Source of the DNA: Aaosphaeria pasadenensis
Lineage: Eukaryota > Ascomycota > Dothideomycetes > Pleosporales
Direction: 5' to 3'
NCBI GenBank assembly: GCA_022813625.1
Contig: JAKLMB010000023.1
Span: forward strand, 558,001 to 622,000
Length of the DNA stretch: 64,000 nucleotides
Below, piece by piece: positions 1 to 12,567 of this stretch. Under the pieces are notes generated by a model. It saw only the letters and a program-made list of their open reading frames with translations, was not told the origin of the DNA and did no database searches. The translations under genes and the position numbers were made by a program. Within the stretch, counting starts at the first letter, position 1. Each line of letters opens with the position of its first letter.

Positions 1-1035
1 GACCGGTTCGTATTGCGAGTGTTGCAACATTCGGGTTCGACGTATGAGGATTGAGAGTTCTTGAGGATGTCTGGGTTGTGGCCCCAGAATGTTGGTAGTA
101 GACTTCGCACAGGAGACCGTCTCATCTCACTGTCTATACTCAGGCGTGCGTGAACGTTGAGCTCCAATAACATCATCTTCTAGAACTGCTTTACAGTGAA
201 CGGATCACAGATAACCTCATCACTTTCCAAACACGACATCGAGTCAACCGACCTATCATTTGCCAATTCAGGAGCTGCAACGACACTGGCACTCGCCTTC
301 ACCGACTTCTCACCCTCAAACCATTGCCCACTGTGCATGTCTGTACAGAGTAAAGATGTCCCCACAGACCTGCAGTTATCCCCATTAATCTCATTGTTTC
401 CAACTCAAAGGTATTAGACTGCGGCAATAACAGTCGATTGATCACACATCGCCAATATGGCTATTTTCATTCGGCGGAAACGAATCCCTTCCGAGGAATG
501 ACATGTGTGGACCCGCTTCTGCTGCCGCTATATGCCCCGAGTACCAACCGGCCCTCACCATATGAGCATCGACGAGAAAGGAGTCCGGGGGGACCATCTC
601 CCCCATGTGCAATGTGCATACGATAGGACGGATATGGTGGAGATTTTTGTCTCGAAGAGTCCCGACGTCACGACTTGATTATGAGAACATGATTCATAGT
701 TTCCTCTGTGGTCAATGCAGTGCACTTAAACAAGATTGAATACCATATCTCCATTCTTTCTACGTACTTGTGATATGCTATGTATCACCACCGATACCGA
801 ATGCGCCGAGCGAACCTAATAGCCAAAAGGCGTATGCTTTACCCTAAAAACGTAACATTCGAATCCAAGAAAGTTCATTCTTCGTAAAAGACCCTAAGGT
901 GTTTCCCAGCCACCCGCCCAATGCTCCTTTATTATATCCCAGAGACAAGTAGAACGCCTTTTAAATCATTACGTTCATAAGTCTCCGCTTCTATCATACA
1001 TCGAACAAACAAACAGCCGCAATTAAAGTACTTAT
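1..1035. other. Intergenic, no gene recognised
   Basis: I see no convincing coding region here. Short open stretches on both strands (for example around 196-417 and 438-626) lack recognisable domains and splice-linked neighbours. The right part is the 3' flank of the zinc-finger gene that ends at 1036. A gene lying mainly to the left of the window cannot be excluded. Confidence 0.5.
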
Positions 1036-3111
1036 CTACACATTGTTAAAGTCCAAGAAGTCGTAGGTGGTCGAATCAAACGAAGTCAGATCGCTTATCG
1101 CATTCATCTCCAGATCGAACTGCGAGCACGTGCTGTCGGGCAGTGAGCTGAAAAGGTCTTCCAGCTCATCCCTAGGCTCGAATTTGAAATTGCTGCTGTC
1201 CTCTTCTCTGGGCTCGGCCGGTGATGTTGGCGGTGTCGAGAATGGATTTGATTGTATTGATGAATGAGATGGAGTCGAAGCATCTGTGCACGAGTTTTGC
1301 TGCGCTTCCGATTTAGCATCAAGACCAGACGATAGTGGTCGAGCATTTGCTGGGGACATTGGAGGGGTGTGTGTAGTTTGCGAAAGTTGTTGCAAGATGT
1401 TGAATGAAGCTACGTCGCCATTGAAGGAGTTGGATGAAGTGAAACTCTCTGTCTTGACTTGTGAAGCTTCAACATATTGGGAGGTATTGTAGCTGTTGTT
1501 ATGTTAGTATTTGAGACTATTGGGAGCTTGTACTTGCACATACCTGAACGAATTTGAAGAAGAGCTCATCGGATCGCTGAAGCTCTCCATTGTCGAGAAG
1601 GAGCGAGGAAGTCCATGCGTTTGAACCAACTCAAGATCTCCGAGGGGCGAAGGGGATTGACGAGCAGAGTAGATATCGGATGCAGGCGAGCCTGCAGAGA
1701 CCGACGAGGCTGCGGATGCCAACGCCCGTCGGGTTTTGTTTGCCTTTGTTGTCCTCTCTTCGATATCTGGTCGGTTCTTCTTGGGCCTACCGCGCTTTGC
1801 TTGCCGCCTGACGGCATCGGGGAATCCTCCAACGCACATGCCACGCTGGCGATGGCGAGTAAGAGCATCTTGTCTGGCGAATCCTGCGCCACAGGGACAC
1901 TTATATGGCTTATTGCCCGTGTGGATTTTGGCATGGCGCTTGAGATCGTGTTGGCGGACGAAGCACTTGCCACACTCATTGCATCGGAATTGCCTGTCTC
2001 CAAGATGAGTCTGGACGTGTGATCGGATGTTTTCCCTTCGGCCAAAGACTTTGCCGCATTCTGGGTAGAGGCAGGTCCATTTGTTTGTTACTTGGTCCTG
2101 GTCGCTAATATATCTCTGCACCTCCTCTGGCGAGATGCCAGTGTACTCGAGGCTGGCATCGAATTCGAGATCATTGAGGAGAGAAGATTGGCCCGGTGAG
2201 CTTATGGGCATGGCAACATTGTCTTGGAATGAAGATGTGGCGGTGCTGGAGAGGAACTCTGATGACTGCGAGAAAGTCATGGGTTGTGATGGGTGCTCTT
2301 CGATACCCTCGAGGAATGGCTTAAGGGGCTTTTGGTGTGGCGAGGGGATCGGTGAAGGGGATAGGGCATCCGAGGTATAATAAGACGACGATTCATAGCC
2401 CAAGTCGGCGTCTGGATGATCGAAGTCGAAGGTCATGGCACTCGATGTCGGCTCTAGGTTGATATCTGCCATGTCGGAGAAACTGTGAGGCATTGGCGCC
2501 GTATCGAGAGACTCATGACTTGGTAACTGCGCTGGCTTTTGGGGAGTGGCAGTTGGTGTCGGGAGGATGTTGATGAAGACTTGGCCACATGAGCCATACA
2601 CCGACTGTATGTGCTCATGTAGGTCTTTTAATTGCTGTTCTGTGGGAGGTTTGGAAGGGGAGAGGGGGGCTTGTTGTGGAGACTGGCCACGGATTGTCCG
2701 TCGTGGCGTCCGTGGCGAGGAGAGAGACTGCTGTACTGGAGACCGTAGAAAGGGTTCCTGGGGGCCCGGCTGGGGCTGGCTGTGCGATTGCGCTACTTGC
2801 ATAAATTGCTGTTGGGGTTGTCCTATGTTAGTAATACTTACCGTACTGTCCTCCTGCATAAAGGAATCCATGGGTCCTGGGGCCGAATGGATTTGGTCCG
2901 GCAGCGGTCCTTGGGGCATGTGAATTGATTCCAGGTCAAGGCCTCGGAGATCAAGACTCACGCCCGTCCGCTGTTGTCGTTTTTGTTGTAGGTTGTTAGC
3001 AGGTAGGGCTCGTACTCGTGGTGCCTCAAATGTTGCTGGTGTTGAGTTCTGGCGCCGATGTTGTGTTCGTCGGCGCTGAATGCTCGAGGCTGGTGCTTTT
3101 GTGGACAGCAT
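1036..3111 (-). CDS. C2H2 zinc-finger transcription factor, Swi5/Ace2 type
   Basis: Two exons, 3111-1544 and 1492-1036, are joined over a 51-nt intron (donor GTATGT, TACTAAC branch site, acceptor ACAG). The joined frame is open and gives 674 aa. Residues about 345-430 hold three C2H2-type fingers in tandem: C-x4-C...H-x3-H, C-x2-C...H-x3-H, and a third atypical finger with C-x-C spacing that ends in Cys (HRQRGMC). This arrangement is seen in Swi5/Ace2-type fungal regulators. A basic stretch (KRGRPKKNR) follows and could serve as a nuclear localisation signal. The rest is low-complexity, rich in Ser, Pro and Gln, with an acidic C-terminus after the intron. Family knowledge suggests a DNA-binding regulator of cell-cycle or cell-wall genes; the targets are not shown by sequence. 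The gene is divergent from the ubiquitin fusion gene across an 867-bp gap. Confidence 0.85.
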
Positions 3112-4501
<1,390 letters not shown>

Positions 4502-5095
4502 ACGAAAAAAAAAGAACGAACTTCGAGGGATCTGGGGATGATGGAATGAGATTATACGGCATATTATGACAAAGGAGGGATGGGCTTGATGTTTATCTCA
4601 ATGTCGTCTTATCTTAAACGAAAAAGTCAAATGATACCTGTCCACGGACTTCAAACATACACCTTTTTGCCACCTGCGTGATCTTTGCACTTGATGTCTC
4701 TACCCCGCTTTCTCATCGACGTCGTGACTATTGGGAAATCAATATATTCCTATTCCGGCATCTGAACGAATTTTACCATCATCTAGTGACTTCCTCTTCG
4801 ATTCTCTACCCACTAGTTCACATATAATTATACCGTTAATTTATTTCAATAACTATTCATCATCATCACTATCATCACTTTCCGATAAACATCATCCCTT
4901 CCCTCAGCCATGATTCTCAATCTGTCATCTGACCACCACCTTGTTCCTCCTTTCCATCATGCAAAGACAACAAAAACGCCATATACATCCCCATTCTATG
5001 CAGATGATTTAATGCAATCCTTCCCAACGCCATTTGAAAAACGAACAACAAGAAAGAAAACTCACTTCCGAGAGAGAGAGAGAGAGAGAGAGAGA
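4502..5095. other. Convergent 3' flanks of ubiquitin fusion and allantoinase genes
   Basis: Tail-to-tail intergenic region. It is AT-rich with small ATG-started frames but no recognisable gene. It ends in a GA microsatellite that directly abuts the allantoinase stop codon. Confidence 0.6.
5070..5095. repeat. (GA)n microsatellite
   Basis: About 13 uninterrupted AG units that stop at the base before the allantoinase stop codon, so they form a TC tract at the very start of that gene's 3' UTR. Confidence 0.95.
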
Positions 5096-6816
5096 CTACG
5101 CCTTCCTCGGCTCAAGCAAAAGCTTACCCTTAGGCCCGCTCTTCTCGACGAAGCCCTGCTCGCGAGTGAAGATGCGCTGGCCGCGCAGCCAGGTCTCCTG
5201 GACGACGCCCTTGAGCGTCTTGTCCTGGTAGGGCGAGACCTTGTTGCGGAAGAGCATGGTGCTGGGCTCGACCTGTGGGATATTGTCAGCTACTGGCACA
5301 AAACAACATGGATGGAAGGTAAAGAGGGGATAAACTTACAACGAACTCAGCCTCGTCGTCGAAAACGACGATGTCGGCGTCGAACCCGACGCCCAGGTCG
5401 CCCTTGGTGGCCTCGAGACCGACCTGCTTGGCCGTGTTCTTGCAGCACCAGCGGACGATCTCCTCGACGCTGAAGTTCTCGTCGCGCTTGAGACCTTCGG
5501 TCCAGAGGATGGGGAGACCGAGGCCGACGCTGGAGATGCCGCCCCACGCGGAGAAGAAGTCGCCTTTCTCTTCGGGGCCCTCCATCTCCCCTTCGGAGCT
5601 CTCGCAGCTGTCGCAGTCCTTGCCGCTGTGTCCGGGCTTCCTTTTAGATTCTTTCTTGGGTGCGAACTCGGCGGGGAGGAGCTTGATGTTGGGGGTGCAG
5701 GGGGAGTGGTCGGATACGACGGTCTTGATGACGCCTTCGGCTTGGTCTTGGAGGAGTTCGGTCCAGAGGCCATCTTGGTTGGATTGCTCGCGGATGGGTG
5801 GGCAGCACTTGTGGCGGGTGTCGCCTTCTTTGATCTTCTCTGCGGCTAGGGAGAGGTAGTGGAAGCAGGTTTCGGCGGTGATCTTGACACCTTTGCTGCG
5901 GGCCTCGCGGAGGAGAGGGATGGCTTCGATGGCTGAGAGATGGACGATGTGGAGTTGGAGCTCGGGTGCCAGGTGAGCCAGTGACAAGATCTCAGCGATG
6001 GCGTAGGTTTCGAATGATGGTGGTCGGGATTCCAGGAATGTCGAGTACTCGGTCAGTTTACCATGGGGTGCAAGGGGAGGGTTGGCGCGCTGGACATCGT
6101 CACCGACGGAGTCTGTGATCGGAGGAATCATCTCTGCATGGAACATGAGCGTTGTGGCGCTGTCCTTCAGCTCAACGAGCGCCTTGGAGATGTCGTCGGA
6201 GTTTACTGCAGGGAATTCTTCAACCTATACACGCGTTAGTCACATCACATCTCACGCATTTCAAATTCCCCAGAAGCTTGCGTACTCCACTCTCGATTAA
6301 GAATCCCTTGAAACCTCGAACACCCTCGTTGACCAATCCCTTCAAATCGCCTGAATTACCTGGGATGATACCACCGTAGAAACCAACGTCGACCCAGCAC
6401 TTTCCTTTGGCAGCATCGATCTTGATGTGAAGATTCTCAACCGTCGTAGTTGGAGGAATAGCATTAAGGGGCATGTCAACCACTGTCGTCACACCACCGA
6501 ATGCTGCAGCCCGGGTTCCAGTCCAGAAGCCCTCCCATTCTGTACGGCCAGGCTCGTTAAGATGCACGTGAGCATCAACGAGACCAGGGAGCAGAATGCG
6601 GGGTGAGTAGTCAGTGTATGGCGTACCAGCTGGGAAGTCGGTTGCAGGAAGGACCGAATGGAAGATCGAGGTAATCTTGCCAGTGACATTCGAAATGACT
6701 ATAGTCGCTTCTGTTATCCTGCCAGCCACGACTGCCCTCGAAGAGGCTAGAACTGTGATAGAGGGCAATGTGCTGCTTTGTGGCGTAACCGTAGGCGTGG
6801 AAGCGTGAGGAGCCAT
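5096..6816 (-). CDS. DAL1: Allantoinase
   Basis: Three exons (6816-6286, 6224-5340, 5272-5096) join in phase to give 530 aa. The introns are 61 and 67 nt. The protein is a cyclic amidohydrolase of the allantoinase branch. DAHVHL at 81-86 supplies the first metal-binding His pair. [20 protein letters not shown] is the family signature. [10 protein letters not shown] contains the Lys (about 170) expected to be carboxylated to bridge the two metals. HAEM, LHIVHLS and SDHSPC supply the other metal and catalytic residues. It opens the hydantoin ring of allantoin to allantoate in purine catabolism for nitrogen scavenging. No other purine-degradation gene is adjacent. Dihydropyrimidinase is the main alternative, but the ESGVEEFP and DMPLNA motifs favour allantoinase. 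Confidence 0.93.
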
Positions 6817-8895
6817 CTTGTGATCTACCGTAAGGACTAAGGAAGATGGGCAATAGAAGATTAGGGATGTCTTTTTAGAGTTCGCTTCTGACTACAAGTA
6901 GTGGACCGCGGAAGCTAATTTTGGATATATGCAGAGCCTCGGCAACGGTTGGATGGAAGCCGTGTGTATGTATGTGTCGGGCAAATGTATAAGAGATAGA
7001 TAGCAGTAAGCAAGATAAGGTGTGGTGGTGGTGTCACGATTTACGTGAGGGAAATAGTGAATAGAAACAATACTTCTTCTGAGACTTCTTGGACAAAGAG
7101 ACGACGACTATACTAGAGTCAGAGTACGGAGTAGTAAACCTGTGTATGGGCACGATCCAGAGTCAACAAAAATCTGGGGTATCACGGCCTTATCTATGTT
7201 TCTTTGAATAGCGTTGCCGTATTTGAGCGCTGTGGGTCGGAAACCAGCACAGTCTTTGCACCGCCGGCGGTAGGTGTGCTGCATCCATAGTGCGGAGAGT
7301 TGCTACTGTTGTTACTTCGGATTACTTGAATCAATCGAGCAATACGTTAAGGCCTTGTCGTGAAAGACTAGCTCTTAAGGGGCCATGCGACGAAGAAAAC
7401 ACGGGGGTGGCCGAATGGGAATCTGGGAATCTGGGAACATGGCTATGGTGGTGGTGGAACAATAAGAGAATCTTGTTGGTCCTAGCGCCATGCGAGATAG
7501 GTAGATAGGCGTGGTAGGCTCAGGGTCTTTGAGATTAGAGATAAGGTCAGACGTAAGTGGTTAGCCCGGCCGTTGACTTCTGGAATACAAAACCATTCTG
7601 GTTCGACGCCGCCACCACTTCAAACTGTAGTTATATCTCTTGAAGCCTTTCGTGTGCTTCTTCTCAGCATCTTCTCATCATGGTATTTGACAAGGACTCC
7701 GTGTCTGTATGACGATGGTAGGAGGAAAAAAAAACACAAGACGGCGATCATGCGCGGTCTAGTCTGTCCAGTCGGAGCATAGAGTTGGCAAAGAATATTG
7801 ATCGAGTAATAGTAATTCGAATCCTCTCCCAACCCGACTAGCCATTTTCTTTCTCAACTCTTTCAGTCGGAGGTCTCCGGACACGTCTTATTATTACGAG
7901 CGAGTACGCACCCTTCACCGATGTCGAGCGCAAGTCGCATGTCACATCGAACCTCCTGATACTCGTGTCCCTCAAATAAATACGTCAGTAAAGCATCGGA
8001 CTCTCTCTGTGTGAACAAGAGCGCAAAGTATACCGACTGTATATTATTCAAGAGGAGGGCCTGTGCCCCAGGCGTTGTGGTTCGGCACGGGAATATTCGC
8101 TCAGCTAATTTGGGTGCCATGGAGATTGCGGACGGCGCATCTCCGGCGATCGAGTAATGGAAACTCGAAAATTGATACATGCGCTGCCGGTCAGCGCCCA
8201 CGATGCCTTCGGCCACTCAGCGAGAGGTTGCATCAGCCCAGGCTGGTGTTCTCGACCCCCGGATAAGTCAAAGATGCCGCACAGTCACTCAAATCGTTTG
8301 GACCTCTTTACATTTCCAGCCAGGGCTAGAAATGACCTCAAAGAGATGCTGATGTGGCGTCTTCACAGCATTTCTCTTACGTTGCATCCCCCAACAGAAT
8401 GATGCATCGCGTCAACGATCATCAATCCCCAGGCGTGCGCAAGACTTGAGAGTGTCATGTCCTGGATTTACTGAGACGACACCCCCTGCTAGAACTACAA
8501 CTGAGCGGCGTAGACCGAGTCGTTTAGATGTCGACTACCGAGCCTATCGGACATGGTTCATAGTAATTTTGAATTTGAGCAGAGGGTCTCTTACCTGAAT
8601 CTCTGAGAAGACTGCGCATGCTAATGGCGAGCTGATGGTTCGCAAGGTCAGGCTAACGCGAGTACAAGAAAATTGATTCCATTAGATTTTCAGGGGAATA
8701 GAGGAAGGTGCTTAACTACGTGGTATGCATGCTCACATCACCAGTTCTAAATGTTGATAACTTGACCAGCTGTGAGAATGGGCCAGGGTGGTGGTGACAT
8801 GCCTAGGGACGGATGTTTCTCATACCCTTTCTCGCTTACTTCTGGTTAGCGACCCAATGATGCAGCTGACGTTTGCTGCACCATTACTGAAGCGC
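6817..8895. other. Intergenic 2.1 kb, no gene recognised
   Basis: Upstream of allantoinase, and downstream of the DUF1917-like gene that ends at 8896. The longest open stretch is 117 codons on the minus strand (8216-7863). It has no recognisable domain, no obvious splice partner and unremarkable composition, so I do not call it a gene. Confidence 0.5.
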
Positions 8896-10057
8896 TTAAT
8901 TGTTGTAGTTCGCCGATGAGAGCAACTTCTTGCTCGAGAAGAGGCTGGCCTGGAGTCCGTATGCTGGTGCATTGCCGCCATAGATGTCGAGATACGTGTA
9001 CGCGTCTGATTTGTAAAATATACCTCGTTCGCCGTCGAGCAACCCCAGCGCGGCTATCTCTTTGACCACCCGAAGGATATCACCAGCGTTGCGGAAGTCT
9101 TTGGTGTACACACAGATCAGCCGATCCCCACCTTTGCCATCGTCTGTAGCAACCTTTGCCGCAGTTCCAAGTCTATTGTTGATGGTTGCTTCCGCAACTT
9201 TTCGCCAGGTACTCTCAAGACTTTTAGCACTTCGAAACAGCATCCACTGGAATACGCGGCCACGTTAGCATAAGACCATTGATGAGTATCGTAATCCTTA
9301 CCTTGCCTGACAAAACATTCGTATCTATGGCTAGGTCTGTAATCTTCTGCTTCAAGTGTGCGCCGTTCTGATCCAGCAAGCGTGTGACGGTTCCTTTGGC
9401 AGAACGGGAATTCTCACTGAGAATGTCGTCTCTTTCTTGCAAAGCCTGCTGTAAGAACAACTTTCCACGCAGCACCAGTTGATCTTGCGCGTGGCTTCGG
9501 CCGCTCCTGTCACGTCCACTTGGATATGGATTTGCAACCCATATCCATGGGCAGATGGAAACAGTTGTTTGTCGAGGTGGTAGCCGTTCCAGGAATTCGT
9601 CTATTGATTCATGCAACTGCCACGAATCCATGCGCCCTTCATAGACGTTGTGTAGATCAGGCGCCGGCTTAGCTCTAGCCCGGGCGAGGATTATATTCAG
9701 ATCATGGGCAGCGGTGTTCATGGTCCTATGACCGTTGCACAGCGATGTCCAACGATCTTGTTCTTCTTCATCCCCTATGACACTGTTAGATCGTTTCCTG
9801 CGGCGATGGGGGAAAATATGACAAGAACAAGATTGGTAGAAATAGAATGAACCAGTTTGAAGCAAGTTGAGAACAGTTAACGATGATCTGAAAATTTTAC
9901 GAGGTGAACAGAAAAAGCAATCAAGAGATAATGATTGACTGACCCTATGTACCTGAGGAATGCTCAGATCACGACCGTCCGAGTTGATTAACTTACCATA
10001 GAAACTCGAATCGTCGGAAATCCAGCCTTCTCCAGAGACCATAACCTCTGCCTCCAT
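8896..10057 (-). CDS. DUF1917 / Bles03-like protein
   Basis: Predicted exons 10057-9997, 9774-9302 and 9246-8896 give 294 aa. The last intron is clear: 55 nt, donor GTAAGG after ...LSGK, acceptor TTCCAG before WMLFRS. The first intron (222 nt) is less certain because it is open and a multiple of three. The conserved part is C-terminal: WMLFRSAKSLESTWRKVAEA, then RLICVYTKDF and GIFYKSDAYTYLDIY. I associate these with the DUF1917/UPF0696 family, named for human C11orf68 (Bles03), which has an eIF4E-like fold. Its biochemical role is not established. The ATG at 10057 is chosen because upstream in-frame triplets are not ATG. It is divergent from PRI1. Confidence 0.75.
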
Positions 10058-10361
10058 CTTCACCAGAAGTGAGTCAAAGAAGGATGGAATTCATGTCGCG
10101 GCGGTGAAACGAAGTGTGACGTCTGATCTTGGTCACAGTTTGGGGCAAGAGCTGCTGCATCCCGCTTGCTTGTTTGGGCTTCCTGCAGTGACGCATCCCG
10201 GGCCAATCAACGCGTGGCGTTCACGGATGGGCGCGACGCGTTAATGGTTAATGGGTTTCCGTTCCCCGCGACCCATGAGATAGACATCCATCAATAATTT
10301 TGACAATTGCAATTGCAAGTGCAACCACCAACATCACAGTACCTCCATTGAAACTACCACA
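10058..10361. promoter_or_regulatory. Divergent promoter, DUF1917-like gene / PRI1
   Basis: Short 304-bp gap between two start codons on opposite strands. It contains a GACGCG-type string (ATGGGCGCGACGCGTTAA near 10225) resembling an MluI cell-cycle box (ACGCGT). Such a site would fit a replication gene such as PRI1, but this is inference from one site. Confidence 0.4.
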
Positions 10362-11927
10362 ATGCCTCACTCAATATCACCAGAGTCCACACCTGGAGAG
10401 GATTCCTCTCAAACAGTTTCTCAACCCAACACCCTGAAAGCAGAATCTCCAGACGTTAACATGTCGGATGCACCAAGCCCTGCAGTGGTACCAGAGATCA
10501 AGGAAGACACAGCGAAAGTCAACCTCGAGGACCTCTTCGACGATGATGATGACGATGAAGAATTCCCTTCCAGTGCACCGGCGATTAAGTCAGAGGTGGA
10601 ATCCTCACAGCCTATGCCCATGTATGCTACTGAACCCCCTAAACCCGTACAAATGAACAGCCAACTAATACCACGCAGTCAAATATCCTCCAGATCCACA
10701 TACTCAGATCCTGAAATAATGCGCGCCTTTTACCAACGTCTATTCCCCTTCCGTCCGCTGTTCCAGTGGCTCAACCACTCCCCTCAACCATCCAACGACT
10801 TCGCGCATCGAGAATTTGCCTTCACACTCCCAAATGACGCCTACCTACGATACCAGTCCTTCCCCACAGCCGACCTCCTCCGCAAGCAATGCATCCAGCT
10901 ACTCCCATCCCGTTTCGAAATCGGCCCCGTGTATTCCACGAACCCCCGCGACCGCAAGACTCTTCGAAAGGCCAGCGCTTTCCGACCGATAGCCAAGGAA
11001 CTGGTATTCGATATCGATATGACAGATTACGACGACATTCGAACGTGCTGCACGGGAGCGAGCATCTGTCACAAGTGTTGGGCCTTCATCACCATGGCGA
11101 TCAAGGTGGTAGACGTTGCGCTGAGAGACGACTTCGGCTTCAAGCACATCATGTGGGTCTATTCCGGACGAAGAGGAGCCCACGCCTGGGTCTGCGACAA
11201 GCGTGCGAGAGAAATGGACGACTCCAAGCGACGAGCGGTAGCCGGCTACCTCGAACTTCTCAAGGGCGGCGACAAAGGAGGAAAGAAAGTCAACGTCCGA
11301 AGGCCGTTGCACCCACATCTGGACCGCAGTCTCAACATCCTCAAAGACCACTTCCAAACGAGCATCCTGTACGAGCAAGACCCATGGTCCTCCGAGAAAT
11401 CCGCCCACCTCCTCCAACTCCTCCCCGACGCATCCCTGAAAGCCGCCCTGCAGAAGAAATGGGACTCCGCACCCTCACGACCCAGCCACATGAAATGGGC
11501 CGACATCGACACCGCCGCAAAATCCGGCGCGCTTTCCAAGTCCTCCAAGGACCTCCTCGAAGCAAAGCAGGACATCGTCCTGGAATACACATACCCCCGC
11601 CTTGACGCCGAAGTCTCCAAGAAACTTAACCATTTGCTCAAGAGCCCGTTCGTCGTGCATCCTGGCACAGGCAGAGTCTGCGTACCTATCGACACCCGCA
11701 AGGTCGAGGAATTCGACCCCCTCGAAGTCCCCACCGTCACGCAGCTGCTCACCGAGATCGACGAGTGGCAGGGCGACGACACCGACAAGAAGCTCGCGGA
11801 CTGGGAGAAGACGAGCTTGAAGCCTTATGTCGATTTCTTCAGGGGCTTCGTCGCCGGGCTGTTGAAGGATGAGAAGAGTGGGGTGAAGAGGGAGAGGGAC
11901 GACGGCGCGGAAGCTATGGAGTTTTAG
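10362..11927 (+). CDS. PRI1: DNA primase small (catalytic) subunit
   Basis: A single open frame of 521 aa that matches eukaryotic primase p49/Pri1. It synthesises RNA primers within the DNA polymerase alpha-primase complex in the nucleus. Visible signatures are FAHREFAFTLPNDAYLRYQSF, the catalytic ELVFDIDMTDYDD (Asp residues near 217-219), a zinc-binding cluster RTCCTGASICHKCW, and YSGRRGAHAWVCD, which is part of the nucleotide-binding site. The first 100 residues are acidic and low-complexity (a DDDDDEE run), as in fungal orthologues. A 57-nt segment at 10622-10678 looks exactly like an intron but is in phase and stop-free. If it is removed, the protein is 502 aa. Confidence 0.95.
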   Translation: MPHSISPESTPGEDSSQTVSQPNTLKAESPDVNMSDAPSPAVVPEIKEDTAKVNLEDLFDDDDDDEEFPSSAPAIKSEVESSQPMPMYATEPPKPVQMNSQLIPRSQISSRSTYSDPEIMRAFYQRLFPFRPLFQWLNHSPQPSNDFAHREFAFTLPNDAYLRYQSFPTADLLRKQCIQLLPSRFEIGPVYSTNPRDRKTLRKASAFRPIAKELVFDIDMTDYDDIRTCCTGASICHKCWAFITMAIKVVDVALRDDFGFKHIMWVYSGRRGAHAWVCDKRAREMDDSKRRAVAGYLELLKGGDKGGKKVNVRRPLHPHLDRSLNILKDHFQTSILYEQDPWSSEKSAHLLQLLPDASLKAALQKKWDSAPSRPSHMKWADIDTAAKSGALSKSSKDLLEAKQDIVLEYTYPRLDAEVSKKLNHLLKSPFVVHPGTGRVCVPIDTRKVEEFDPLEVPTVTQLLTEIDEWQGDDTDKKLADWEKTSLKPYVDFFRGFVAGLLKDEKSGVKRERDDGAEAMEF

Positions 11928-12567
11928 ATCCCTTTTCCGTCATCTTGTTTCCTCTTTTGACTTTGATCCTTTTCATTTTTGCGTTGCATTGAGAGACACA
12001 TGAATGATTGATTCACTTGGGCGGGGCGTCTTGAGGCGTTGGCTGTCTGGGTGCACATACGATTTTTGACAGGATCTGGGGTGGGCTCAACGCGTGGCAT
12101 AAGCGTGGCTTGCTAATGAACGATTAAGGAAATGGGACGTCTTTTGAGTATTGAAATGATATCGAATCTGCAAAGCCCCAAATACATCAAGGCACACGTA
12201 TATGGTGTCATCACACATCACGTTCAACTTACTCACCCAATCCAATCTACCATAAAAGTGAAGACACCATAACACTGAGTAGTTGTAGAAGTTATATTTT
12301 CCTTTGTTTTTTAACACAAGAGTGGAAAGGCTTTACCACGTTATCTCCCCCTCTCCCGTCCGCGCAACGCAGCAGCGCACATACACGCCCGCAGATCTGG
12401 CTATATAATTATACATGTTTGTCGTGTTTTTCCGAGTCTTGATAATTCGTGTACCAAGACTCATGCTTTTTGCGATTTCGGCAAGGCCCTTTTGTTCATT
12501 CATGACGTTGCCTTATCCCTGGATGCAACACCCACCCACCTCTTCACAGACTCATGACCAGCTTAAC
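11928..12567. other. Convergent 3' flanks of PRI1 and PHB2
   Basis: Tail-to-tail gap of 640 bp. It holds only short open stretches without family resemblance. T-rich runs shortly after the PRI1 stop (11935-11980) could serve in 3' end formation. Confidence 0.6.

Noticed and set aside
2826..2846. Complete set of splice signals (GTAAGT, TACTAAC, ATAG) within 19 nt on the minus strand inside the zinc-finger gene.
   Set aside because: Nineteen nucleotides is too short for any spliceosomal intron, and removing it would break the frame. It is read as coding.
7863..8216. 117-codon minus-strand open stretch between allantoinase and the DUF1917-like gene.
   Set aside because: No recognised domain, no splice-linked neighbour and no strong coding composition.
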